DNA of 64,000 nucleotides, from assembly GCA_022453515.1 (NCBI GenBank), contig JAJNNY010000007.1:1113039-1177038 (forward strand), in the 5' to 3' direction. Both the position numbers and the translations under genes were made by a program. Below, one piece after another: positions 45,001 to 54,759 of the stretch. The notes beneath the pieces are model-generated. The model was not told the origin of the DNA. It did no database searches and saw only the letters and a list, made by a program, of their open reading frames with translations. The stretch comes from Astrocystis sublimbata (taxonomy: Eukaryota; Ascomycota; Sordariomycetes; Xylariales; Xylariaceae). Position 1 is the stretch's first letter. Each line of letters opens with the position of its first letter.

Positions 45001-46316
45001 TCAATACTTTGCCTGGACGTCTGACTTTGCACCCTGTGGGGAATCCTTACCATAGCTGTCGGACTGGAATAGTACTTCGAGATCTCGCGGACCTTCAGGC
45101 GTGAAGCGTATCATCATCACCCTCTCATCGCCACCTCTGTCAGTTGTCTTGAGTTCTGGGCCAGGATGCTCTAGTGCCAACTTCCACACCCGGCCGACGC
45201 CCTCCTTCTCGAACGATTCTATAATTTGAGGGCAGATTACCTTTTGAGCCCAAGGGATCAGCGCCGTACGATGCGGCAAGCGGCGCATAGTCGTGGGTGT
45301 GGTTTTGTAAAACGTGAGCAATTCTTCGCGTTGCCCTTCGTAGTGCGATCTCATCTCCTCAGAGTCGAGATCTCCGTCCGCAGGCGCTCCTCGGAGATAT
45401 GTCGAGAGGACATACAGTAGGAAATATTGCGGTGGGAAAAGCATCACCTCCCCGCGGGCTTCCTTCTTAAGCCACGTCACCACGTCGTCGAACTCGGCCG
45501 AGGTGATTTCGAAACCATCGTCCGGTGTTGGGAACTGGGCCTCGTTCTGCAACGCGGATAACGCCGGGTCTGAACTCGTTTCTTGCGGCAGCATATACAG
45601 GTAAAACTGTGTCGAAAAGCGCCTTTCAGCAATGCGACTTGCTGGTGTCAGCCAGCGGGTGAATGGCAGCAGGTTCTCTGACATACCCTTTTACTTGGTC
45701 AATGTTCTTCGGGTAGAGAACGGGTGGGTTGTTCAGCGGGCTTACCTATGTCAGGAACTGCACCCACACTTGCCAACCAGTCCCCGAAGTGAATCTCATT
45801 TGCATGTACGGCTCTTCGCACTTTATCGCGTTCCGCCACGGGTATGTTCAGTAACGACCCGCCACTATCACGCGCGAGGAGAATTCCGCTTTCCTCGAAG
45901 GTCTCCCGGATGGCGGCGTGTCTGTAGACCATGGAGTCTTCATGTAAACGATGCCCACGAAAAAAGTGGTTTCCATCTTGAAAGTTGGAAGTGTTACCAC
46001 CCGGAAAGACGTGTGCTGATGGAAAGGATGTCGACGTATTGACCCGGTGCAGCAACAGGACCTGGTTTCTTGGTGAAATGAGGATGATACTCGAGCCAGG
46101 GCGGGGCTTGATTGGGTACATAGAGGGCTTTGCTCGGATATGCGTTGAAGAGTATCTTGGACAACCTGCCTGTACGATGTGATGGAAGGACAGGCTATTT
46201 ACGAAGTCGCCTGGGCCATATCTGGGAACTTTTTTCACCAATTTTGAAGTCTGCTGCCGCACATTGATGCCTGCCAGGAAGGTGAGCGGCCAGCCTAGTG
46301 TGGTCAATGATCGCAT
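45001..46316 (-). CDS. Nudix hydrolase, NUDT19-like
   Basis: Two exons, 46316-45746 and 45677-45001, 415 aa, with a 68 bp intron. The acceptor at TATGTCAG gives the conserved ENLLPFTRWLTP reading; the ATG at 45684 is intronic and should not be used as a start. The Nudix fold begins at PGSSIILISPRNQVLLLHRV. The box is split by an insertion: PGGN, then about 20 residues, then RHAAIRETFEESGILL with the REUxEExG core. This split box and the trailing RWLTP segment are typical of NUDT19-type enzymes, which hydrolyse CoA or acyl-CoA in peroxisomes or mitochondria of animals. The N-terminus (MRSLTTLGWPLTFLAGINVRQQ) could be a mitochondrial leader. The C-terminal KY gives no clear peroxisomal signal. 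The fungal role is not established. Confidence 0.85.
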
Positions 46317-47443
46317 TCTTTAGGAGGTATTTGGTCTAGCAAGACCGAATCCAACGATGGGGTTCGGCGAGACGTGGCAGCAGTGAGATGTGAAAGAGCC
46401 GAGGTTGAAGGCAGGGCAGCGAGGGCAGGTCGGTCTGCCAGTATACATTAGTGTACTCGCCCCAAACCCAACTCCCCAGCTCTCCCTTCCCCAGGTATTA
46501 TTGGCATCTTAGATGGCTCACCCCCCAAATCAATCTTAAAGGTTTCCACAGACTGTCTGATATTTTGCGAATCTCCACGTGGCTTTATCTTGCTATACTC
46601 GCAATTGTTTGGGTTTCTACCCGTTACAATCACTAAATAATCAGCATCCAGCATCCAGCATTCGTCATTATTCGCTAGATTTACGATTATTGTTATTGTG
46701 GTCATAGCATTACAACTTACAATTGACTGTCCCCAACCCGTGCCCCTCGTACTAATAAGGCAAGTGGACCAATTCGAGATCCCCCACCTGACATGCTGAC
46801 CTGGGGGGACAATTGACAGTGCACATGGACAGGTTAGACCGGGATTCCGTAAAGTACCACACTAAAAATAACACCTACAGCTAGTCCCACGACACACACA
46901 CACACAAGAGAGAGAGACACACATACGTCCGAGACACCTCGCAGCAGAAGAACAAGTCAATCCGGAGTGAGTAGCATGTCCCAAGCTGGGCTCATTCCGG
47001 GTGTTCATGATTGCTGCGTTCTGCACGACATTGAAAACTTCTAGGTGCATGGCGGGTTCTCAGCTGTTGACATGGATGAGGGCTTCACCTACATAGTAGG
47101 TACCTGGACCATCATCGAGAATGGCATGGCGCTCGATCTCCGGAACGACACGTAGTTTGCGTCATCGACCCTACGCACCGCGCTCTGAGAAGCGCGCAAT
47201 TGACCTATCGATTGATTTCTTTTTTCTCTCGAGGTAGTGTCTGATATCTGTTCGATGTATCCATACAATTCAATCTACTCCAGATTCTTCACCACGTCTT
47301 CATGCCATTTATATGTGAAGCCTCTGGTGCTGTGTCTTCGCGCTTGCGCTCATCGACCACTGACATGTCGCCCTCGCGTAACAACTTGCTATAGCCGCAT
47401 CATCGCACAAACTACCTCGCAAGCTCGAGCGCCGTTCTACACG
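46317..47443. other. Divergent promoter region, Nudix and photolyase
   Basis: 1.1 kb between divergent genes, including the microsatellite listed separately. From 47255 an in-frame ATG extends the photolyase frame upstream. A pair of CGAT/GAT words (CTATCGATTGATT near 47205-47217) might be a light-response element, but this is weak. Confidence 0.45.
46892..46923 (+). repeat. Dinucleotide microsatellite (AC)n(AG)n
   Basis: About 32 bp of AC then AG then AC repeats, roughly 0.5 kb upstream of the photolyase start. Confidence 0.9.
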
Positions 47444-49387
47444 ATGCCTCCCAAGAGAGCTGTCAAGCGGGAAGCCTCCGCCAAAGGCTCTTCCGAAAAT
47501 GCCCCGAACAAGAAGAAACAAAAGACAGAGAACGCCGCACCTGATTCCCTGCGCGAGCCCCATCCCTTCGCCGCCGAAGCCGAAGAACACGGGATCGTCC
47601 TTCGGAAGTACTACCCTCCCGAGATGAGCAACGCGCGAGCTCTCGCGTACAACCAAGATGAGCTCCCCAGGCCGATGGAGGTGCTGAACGCCGCCCTCGA
47701 AGAGACGAGCAGACCGCGGCGACACAAATTCCCCGCCAAGGGTGCCGTTGTTTTCTGGTTCAAGACGGACCTCAGGATCACGGACAATCGCGGCCTATGG
47801 GAGGCCAGCGAGAAGGCAATTTTCGCGGGCGTTCCTCTGATCTGCATATACATGATCAGCCCGCAGGACTTCGAGGCGCACTTGACTGCCCCAGTTCGTG
47901 TGGATTTTGTGATGCGGACGCTCCACGTCCTCAAGAAGGACCTGGCTGCGCTTGATATACCTTTGTATGTCGAGACGGTGGACAAGAGGAAGGAATTGCC
48001 GAATCGCATACTCGAGTTCATGGAGGAGTGGGGCGCGAGCCATCTCTTTGCAAACATCGAATACGAAGTCGACGAGCTGCGGAGGGAGGCTCAGATGGTG
48101 AAGATGCTTGCGGACCACAATAAAACCAGTAAGTACATCGCAGGATCATACTCTTCTTTTGTCTTTTGGTAAGGTGATGTAACTGGATATTTCATAGTGG
48201 AGATATTTCACGACACCTGCATTGTCCCGCCGGGATCACTTCGTACTGGCCAAGGCAAGCAATACGCAGTATATTCGCCGTGGTATCGGGCTTGGGTCAC
48301 CCACGTACATCTCAACCCAGAACTATTATATACCTCCGATCCGCCACAAAAAAACACACCTGCTGCGCGAGACAAAGTCGCCGCTCTCTTCGACTGCGAG
48401 ATACCCGACGTCCCCGAGAACAAGCGACTGTCGAACGAAGACGCCAAGCGCTTTCACGCATTGTGGCCCGCTGGAGAGCACGAGGCGGCGAATAGGCTGG
48501 ACAAATTCTGCGAGGAAAAGATTGAACAGTACAGCAAGAAGCGAAACTTCCCTGCCCTAGCAGCCACAGCGTCGATATCGGTGCATCTCACGACAGGGAC
48601 TCTCAGCGCGCGGACGGCGATCCTCGCCGCGAGAGCCAGGAACAAGACCAAGAAGCTGAACGCTGGAATCGAAGGTATCACGACTTGGATCAGCGAGGTG
48701 GCCTGGCGAGATTTCTACAAGCATGTGCTAGTGAACTCGCCGTACGTCTGGTATGTGGCATCCTACTGCATCTGCATCACATTGAAACCAGGAGAACGTA
48801 ATCGACAAATACCTAAATCGACTAACAATTCGTATAGCATGAACAAGCCGTTCAAACCTGAGTACTCAAACATCGAATGGTCATACAACGCATCGCATTT
48901 CGCTGCATGGTGCGAAGGCCGCACCGGCTTCCCCATCGTCGACGCAGCAATGCGACAGATCCGAAGCATGGGGTACATGCACAACCGCTGCCGCATGATC
49001 GTGGCGTCTTTCCTGTGCAAAGACCTGCTCCTCGACTGGCGAATGGGCGAGCGCTTTTTCATGGAGCATCTCGTAGACGGCGACTTCGCCTCCAACAACG
49101 GCGGATGGGGCTTCAGTGCCTCCGTCGGGGTGGACCCGCAGCCCTATTTCCGTATCTTCAACCCGCTTCTGCAGAGCGAGAAGTTCGATCCGGATGGGGA
49201 GTATATCCGGAAATGGATTCCCGAGTTGAAGGATATCGAGGGAGCTGCCATCCACGACCCGTATAACAGGGGAGCGGGCGATCAGGCGAAGAAGGCTGGG
49301 TATCCGAAACAGATCGTGGACCATAAGGAGTCGAGAGAGCGGACGCTGAATGCTTACAAGGCGGGAATTGGACGTGATACGGCTTGA
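47444..49387 (+). CDS. phr1: Class I CPD DNA photolyase
   Basis: Light-driven repair of UV-induced cyclobutane pyrimidine dimers using FADH- and an antenna cofactor. Three exons: 47444-48128, 48198-48750 and 48838-49387, 595 aa, introns of 69 and 87 bp, in frame. The N-terminal 60 residues are basic with a nuclear-localisation-like KKKQK. The antenna-binding domain starts at VVFWFKTDLRITDNR. The FAD domain shows WISEVAWRDFYKHVL, MHNRCRMIVASFLCKDLLLD and NNGGWGFSASVGVDPQPYFR. The last motif identifies the fungal class I CPD photolyase group rather than (6-4) photolyases or cryptochrome-DASH. Splicing of intron 2 restores PYVCMNKPFKP. The start MPPKRAV aligns with related proteins, but the frame remains open upstream to an ATG at 47255, which would add 63 residues. 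Expression is probably light-induced (family knowledge). Confidence 0.95.
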
Positions 49388-50052
49388 TCTAGTTAGTCAT
49401 GTAGGTTATTGAAAAACTGATGATACCCTTTGCCAGCTTCAAGTGATCAGTTTCATCTTCACTCAGCTTTCATTTAATCCCAAGAATCAACACTACGAGC
49501 TTGATCAGTGTTTTAATAGAATCGTAGCATAAGCAACACAAGCAGTCGCACGAGCACAGCGGACACGGACAATGATTTTACTGATGTTATTAGTGTATGA
49601 CCCGTATCTGTACCATGATGATCGGCTCGAGCACCACGGCTTTTTCAAGGCCACTAATTGATCTCCGGCACGGGGACTATCGAGGTAGCCCCAGACTCCT
49701 CGCCCATAGAGTCACTCGGGGGTGGGTGCGAGAAGACTTAGCCAGCCGGCAAGTTTGTGATTGGTCACCTCCACAGTTGAGAGCACACGGCTGGAGCATC
49801 GGGGTTTGGGTATGAGTGTTTTTGTTTCGTATTGTCACTGTCCCAGGAAATCGGATTGGGACGGCCGTCTCTCTTTATCGACTAAGCTGCAAATACCCCG
49901 GGTGTCTTGCCATGTCAACCTAACCACGAATTTCCCCATGAACGCCGTTCCCTGCGAGAACAAAGATCAGCATTGTGTCGTGTTGTGTGCTGGGCGCTGC
50001 GCTGTGCTGCGCTGCAGTGGTGGGATGTGCCATACCATCAAGATGCAATCGT
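49388..50052. other. Intergenic between convergent genes
   Basis: 665 bp separating the 3' ends of the photolyase and eS21 genes. No credible gene. Confidence 0.55.
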
Positions 50053-50505
50053 TTATCGGTTGGCGCTCCAGACGCTCTTCAGGAGACCGTCCTTCTGGGT
50101 GATGCGGTTGAAGGCATCGTCGCTCTCGCCCATGGCACGAACGAATCCGCTCAGGGCGTAGACGTGGTTCTCGCTGGGGATCTGGCGTCCGCTCTCATCG
50201 AGCTTGGCAACGGAAATCTGGACACTGGCGTGGTCGGTGGCCTTGATCACTGTTGCGTCCAATCATTAGTCATCCGTAGAATAACAGATAGCACTCGTGT
50301 GTATGTATTTCGGATCGTCGGATTCGATTTGCCCAGCTAAAGTCGGTCGTGATCTGTGTGTGGTGGGGATGGTAACCTACGGCGGCCAGTTGCGCTGCAC
50401 TTGCGCTACAGAGACGGTCAGTGTTCCTGCGATAGGACGTCAGAGGGTGCAAAGGCTACATACCGGGACGTAAAGGTCGACGAGCTCTCCACGGTCGTTC
50501 TCCAT
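50053..50505 (-). CDS. rps21: 40S ribosomal protein eS21 (Rps21)
   Basis: Small-subunit ribosomal protein involved in 20S pre-rRNA processing. Three exons on the minus strand: 50505-50464, 50405-50381 (only 25 bp) and 50249-50053, giving exactly 87 aa, the usual eS21 length. The sequence begins [20 protein letters not shown], continues [18 protein letters not shown] and ends [20 protein letters not shown]. The micro-exon encodes RKCSATGR. Introns are 58 and 131 bp. Many ribosomal-protein genes have several introns near the 5' end, as here. Confidence 0.95.
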
Positions 50506-51173
50506 TTTGGCGGTTTGAGGTGAGTGGACTGGTAGGAGGTCGGAAGTGTAGGTGGTGATGGAGTTGGTCGCAAGAGTGCCGATTTCAGTAATTTTTGACC
50601 CAGGCTGGCAGTTGGTGGGCGGGATGTGCAGCGGGTAGTGGGGTGGCCGTACCTCCGTACCCTGGGCTCGGATAAGGTCACGTGTGTGGTCACATGTTTT
50701 CGAGCTTGTTTCGCGCGGGTGGCCCTGCTACCCTGTCGAGCCTGTACTGGCGAGACTGGTTCTGGCTGCGTGAGCGTGAACAGCCCCACCTCGCCTGCTC
50801 TCTAGCGCAGCAGCGTAGGCGTACTGCACTGCAGCCTATCACAACCCCGCGGAAGCGGCCTAGATTCCACCTGGTTTGGGCGGTGCCTTTGTCACGGTGG
50901 CGCGAGCGCCCTGTAGACAGCGAAGCCGGGGCGGACGACAGGGCGCATACCTTACCTAGGTAGGCACACATCAACACCACGACCCTGTCTCGCCTGTGTC
51001 TTTATCATCTCTTGTACGCCTGTGAAAAGATCCTCGTCCACTCCAACCCAACCATAGTGGCGTAGACCATCTACTTACGCACACCCCATCGATGATTTGG
51101 CTCATTCAACCTGCTGCTCTACTTCCTCCGTTGCGCCAGGCGCGCATCCTTCTGCCTGCAGCGTCTGGTGGCC
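50506..51173. other. Divergent promoter region between rps21 and slx4
   Basis: 668 bp, GC-rich. It contains CTTACCTAGGTAGGC (near 50951-50965). No credible gene; the frames present overlap on opposite strands. Confidence 0.5.
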
Positions 51174-53717
51174 ATGGCCTCGACCAACCTGATGATGTCT
51201 TCACCACATAGACCTCGCGCTAATGGACCAGTCTCAATGTCCTCTTCCTCGCCATGTCTTCCATCCCTAGATGAGATATTCCTGAGGAAGGGCCCTAAGA
51301 GGCCGCCTTTGTTGGCCGAAGCGCATGGTGCACCTATACCAGCTATCGCCCCAACTGAATTCACGAGTGCTGCTGCTATCCTGCGACAAGCCCCTGAGAT
51401 CGATATCGACACCGAGACGATAACCAGCTCACCCCCGCGTAGAGCCAGGACGCCGACCAAAGGCCGCGGGAGGATCCCTCCGATTGCCAATACCTTGACC
51501 AACAGTCCGCCTTCGGCCCAGCCACCCGTCGTTGTCGGGTCTTCGTCCCCACAGGACAAGCCATGGCAAAAGTTCAAGAGCAGAACATCCCCAGAACACG
51601 ATGACCAGCCCCCATCTCCCACGAAGCCGAAGTGTCTGACATCGAAACCGAACACCAATAAGCGATCTACCCGCACTAAAGAGATATTGTCCAAGCATTT
51701 CACCCCCAAGGCAGGGGACCTGCTTCCAAAAAATAACCCGAAAGGAAAGAAGACTAAGATACCAGTAGAAGAATCCGCTGAGGAGGCAGTCAATGCTGCA
51801 ATCGTTACGATAGTGCCTGCTGTTCCTCGTCGGACCGACTGGACCCCTCCGAAAGCCAATACGCCGATCGCCTTGGACCACGACTCTGACCACCGAGAGC
51901 TTTGCTCTTCGGTGGATAAACCGTCAATATCTAAAGACGTATTTCAAACATTATATCACCAGTATGGGAACCAGGATCTGGAACTACCTCCGGCCCCGCG
52001 TCCACAACCGGGGGTTGAGGTTTTGAGGAAACGGAAGCGGATCGAGATGGTCTCGACGGTTCAAGAAGAGGGCAGCAAATTACCTCAGGACGACATACAA
52101 GCCACTGTCCTTCCACGATCGAACGAGGCGAAGCAGTCGAAGCAGCCCAAAGTATCTGCCCCCCAAAAGAAGACGAGAACAATTACTGAGTTAGCACTGG
52201 CTCCGTTCGCAGCACCAATTGAAGTCGAAGGGCCCGAAACCAACGAATCGATGCTGAGCTATTTCGATGACGACGGTGCCGTCAAGGCCTTGGTGGAGCA
52301 CCAATCTACCGTAATGTCTCATAGGAAGCCCAAAGCTAAAGAGAGCAAGAAGCCTCCCAAAACGAACCGCAAGAGGAAAGTCGGCACACAAGCCAACCCG
52401 GTATTGCTGTCGCCAAGCTCTGCATTGAAACAATCTTCAAATCAGGATTTCATATTTGGGACCTCCAGTCAACTGATGCGAGAAGATTCGCCAACGATGT
52501 TAAGGGATCTTCAAGCTGCCATCCAAGCATCTAATGTCCCAGGCTCCGACCCATTCGATGACGACGTGGGCCGACGCCTATGGCAGGCCGGTTCGCGTGA
52601 TGAGGATGGGGAACTTCTCACAATGGAAGTCGTCGACCTGCAGCACAACACTATCATAAAGTCTAATACCACTACTACGCCAGGCGCCCGAAGTTTTGTG
52701 GATATTGATGACTTATTAGACTCCCCTCAGCCGGCGAGCCCGCTCACTGATGCGCGCCCAGATCTTGCGCAGGCGAACTCTCACTTTTTCCAATCTCAAA
52801 GTGCGGAATCTAGCTCAAGCGGCAAGCAGCCTGACCAAGATCATTCGGCCATCGCAGCAAATAGTGAACCTCGGCCCAAGTACGAATTGTTCACAGATGC
52901 TCAACTGAGTAAGCAGATTTTATCCTATGGCTTCAAACCCGTAAAGAAACGAGCCGCCATGATCGCACTGCTAGATCAGTGTTGGACAAGTAAACATCAG
53001 AGCACCGTGGCAGACTCAGTACAGTCCGTGTCGACTTCTACTCGTAAATCAGTCCCAACAACCACTGAATCTGTTGGCGGCGCACCGAGTAAAGCGCCGG
53101 TGAAGCGGGGGCGGCCAAAGAAGAGTGATGACACAACCAAACGGGTCTCGGATCCGACCCCAGCGGCCAAACCAAATCTCAAGAAGCCGCGCGCAGGCAC
53201 TAAGAAGGGGAAAGCCAATGCCACCACCCCCGCAGCGGAACTGCCCATTCCCGAAGCAAGTCCTAAACGTCCACGCGGTCGTCCCAAAAAGACGAGTAAC
53301 ACCTCTATCGAGATCCCAGACTCTGAACATGAAGATTCATCCCCTCTATCAGCTGCCGATGCGGTTTTCTCCTCGCCTCCCCCAGTAGATCTATCAATGA
53401 CTGACGAGGGCGACACGTCTCTTGCCTTGTCACCCACCACCGATGAGCAGACGGAGCTGTTCAAGCAAATTACCAAGGCTGTGACTTCGGCGCCCCGTAC
53501 AAAGGACCCATCGAAGCCGTCCTGGCATGAGAAAATGCTGCTCTACGATCCTATAATCCTAGAGGAGTTTGCGTCTTGGCTGAACGGTGGGGAGTTGACG
53601 CGAGTTGGGTACGACGGGGAAGTATCAGGGGTGGATGTGAAGAAGTGGTGTGAGAGTAAGAGCGTGATATGTCTTTGGCGGGTCAGTAGCAGAGGAAAGG
53701 AGCGTAAACGGCTTTGA
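51174..53717 (+). CDS. slx4: Structure-specific endonuclease scaffold SLX4
   Basis: Regulatory subunit of the SLX1-SLX4 nuclease, which cuts branched DNA at stalled forks and recombination intermediates. Single exon, 847 aa, start MASTNLMMSSPHRPR. Most of the protein is disordered, with many SP/TP sites. Near residues 550-600 is a SAP-like helix pair (TDAQLSKQILSYGFKPVKKR). Two AT-hook-like motifs (KRGRPKK and RPRGRPKK) follow. The extreme C-terminus holds the SLX1-binding CCD: MLLYDPIILEEFASWLNGGE, then VDVKKWCESKSVICLW. This order is characteristic of fungal SLX4. No frameshift or truncation is evident; coding sequence ends 17 residues after the CCD. Confidence 0.9.
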   Translation: MASTNLMMSSPHRPRANGPVSMSSSSPCLPSLDEIFLRKGPKRPPLLAEAHGAPIPAIAPTEFTSAAAILRQAPEIDIDTETITSSPPRRARTPTKGRGRIPPIANTLTNSPPSAQPPVVVGSSSPQDKPWQKFKSRTSPEHDDQPPSPTKPKCLTSKPNTNKRSTRTKEILSKHFTPKAGDLLPKNNPKGKKTKIPVEESAEEAVNAAIVTIVPAVPRRTDWTPPKANTPIALDHDSDHRELCSSVDKPSISKDVFQTLYHQYGNQDLELPPAPRPQPGVEVLRKRKRIEMVSTVQEEGSKLPQDDIQATVLPRSNEAKQSKQPKVSAPQKKTRTITELALAPFAAPIEVEGPETNESMLSYFDDDGAVKALVEHQSTVMSHRKPKAKESKKPPKTNRKRKVGTQANPVLLSPSSALKQSSNQDFIFGTSSQLMREDSPTMLRDLQAAIQASNVPGSDPFDDDVGRRLWQAGSRDEDGELLTMEVVDLQHNTIIKSNTTTTPGARSFVDIDDLLDSPQPASPLTDARPDLAQANSHFFQSQSAESSSSGKQPDQDHSAIAANSEPRPKYELFTDAQLSKQILSYGFKPVKKRAAMIALLDQCWTSKHQSTVADSVQSVSTSTRKSVPTTTESVGGAPSKAPVKRGRPKKSDDTTKRVSDPTPAAKPNLKKPRAGTKKGKANATTPAAELPIPEASPKRPRGRPKKTSNTSIEIPDSEHEDSSPLSAADAVFSSPPPVDLSMTDEGDTSLALSPTTDEQTELFKQITKAVTSAPRTKDPSKPSWHEKMLLYDPIILEEFASWLNGGELTRVGYDGEVSGVDVKKWCESKSVICLWRVSSRGKERKRL

Positions 53718-54038
53718 TGCATTGATTATTCATGGATAGACGAGCTACGAGACATGATGAATGTTGGATTACTGTTTTGAAATATCGTATTGGTAGATAG
53801 ATACCCTTTATAATAGCGCAAGCAAGCTATAGTACAAATTTTGTTACATTGTGACACTAGGTACAGAAAGCAAGCATACAGTATGCCAGTAAAAATAATG
53901 TTTATTATCACAAGCCCGTAGGACTCGTTGTACCTTTGGAATAAGTAACCCTCTTTAGTATAACAATCATGTCTTAGGTATGAAAAGCTTTTATAGAGAA
54001 TTAGAACCACAGAGACACGTGTGTAAGTTTCGAGATTT
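53718..54038. other. Intergenic AT-rich spacer
   Basis: About 320 bp between slx4 and the tRNA terminator, AT-rich, no gene. Confidence 0.6.
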
Positions 54039-54049
54039 AAAAAAAAAAA
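54039..54049 (-). terminator. RNA polymerase III terminator of the tRNA-Leu gene
   Basis: Run of 11 A on the plus strand, that is 11 T on the coding (minus) strand, starting about 24 nt past the tRNA 3' end. A T-run is the pol III stop signal. Confidence 0.8.
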
Positions 54050-54073
54050 CGCATGTGGACAAAAGCACAAAAT

Positions 54074-54187
54074 TGAGAGCTGCAGGATTCGAACCTGCGC
54101 GGTTTCCCATCGCGGGATTTATGTTAACCTAGCATTGATAGCGCGGTAAACCTAAACACGACGCCTTAACCACTCGGCCAAACTCCC
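54074..54187 (-). tRNA. tRNA-Leu (anticodon UAG) with a 35-nt intron
   Basis: The minus strand folds into a class II tRNA. The acceptor stem GGGAGTT pairs with AGCTCTC (two GU pairs), discriminator A. The D arm is GGCCGAGTGGTTAAGGC, and the anticodon stem TCGTG pairs with CGCGA. The loop TTTAGG gives anticodon TAG. The variable arm is long (TGGGAAACCGC), and the T arm is GCAGG-TTCGAAT-CCTGC. The intron spans 54116-54150, directly 3' of position 37, and contains CTA triplets that can pair with the anticodon, as in other fungal tRNA-Leu introns. Both the A73 discriminator and the long variable arm fit leucine. No CCA is encoded, as normal in eukaryotes. Confidence 0.93.
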
Positions 54188-54759
54188 TGTACAATGATCT
54201 TGTGGTTGTGGTGCACAGGTAAGATGTGATAGAGAATATATCCGTAGCTGCTTTAATAGCAACAACCTCTCTACACGTTTAAGTACTCATGGGATAAAGC
54301 CAACTAGAATTATAATCAACTGTCTCTTCGATCATCGCGTTTCTACCTAAGGGCATACCTTACCTTGTAGGTACTAAACAACCCCGCAATCGTAAAGTTG
54401 ATAGTGCGGAGGAGCAGATCTATGTGTACCCCTCATATCCATTGTTGGCCCCTCATCTCAGCTGCGCTCTTAGTAGAGGCATCTCAAGAAAACGTCAATC
54501 GCATCAACAGAAGATCATGGCTCTGATCAAGTACATAAGGGAAACAGATTGGATGATTGGCGGTCATTGCGCGAAAGGTATCCGTAATATGGGCGACCGA
54601 CACAACCACATGGTTTGCTTGTTATCTCGAGGCTGCACTCTTATGACTGCGCCGAGGAACATCGGTGATTATTCCAATCTATACCTGCTACCTAGTCTAA
54701 TATGCATCCATTTTTGTGTGAAGAGGACTCCATAGCTCTTAAGGGAGCTCGCTACTGGA
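54188..54759. other. Spacer holding a possible dead 3' end of the isocyanide-synthase gene
   Basis: 572 bp, no independent gene. The stretch 54700-54759 read on the minus strand continues the frame of the adjacent gene after its first stop. It contains a second in-frame TAA (54739-54741) followed by ELW, the usual C-terminal motif of the dioxygenase domain. Confidence 0.5.

Noticed and set aside
45669..45684. ATG at 45684 as start of a separate gene
   Set aside because: It lies inside the intron of the NUDT19-like gene; the acceptor at TATGTCAG gives a conserved junction.
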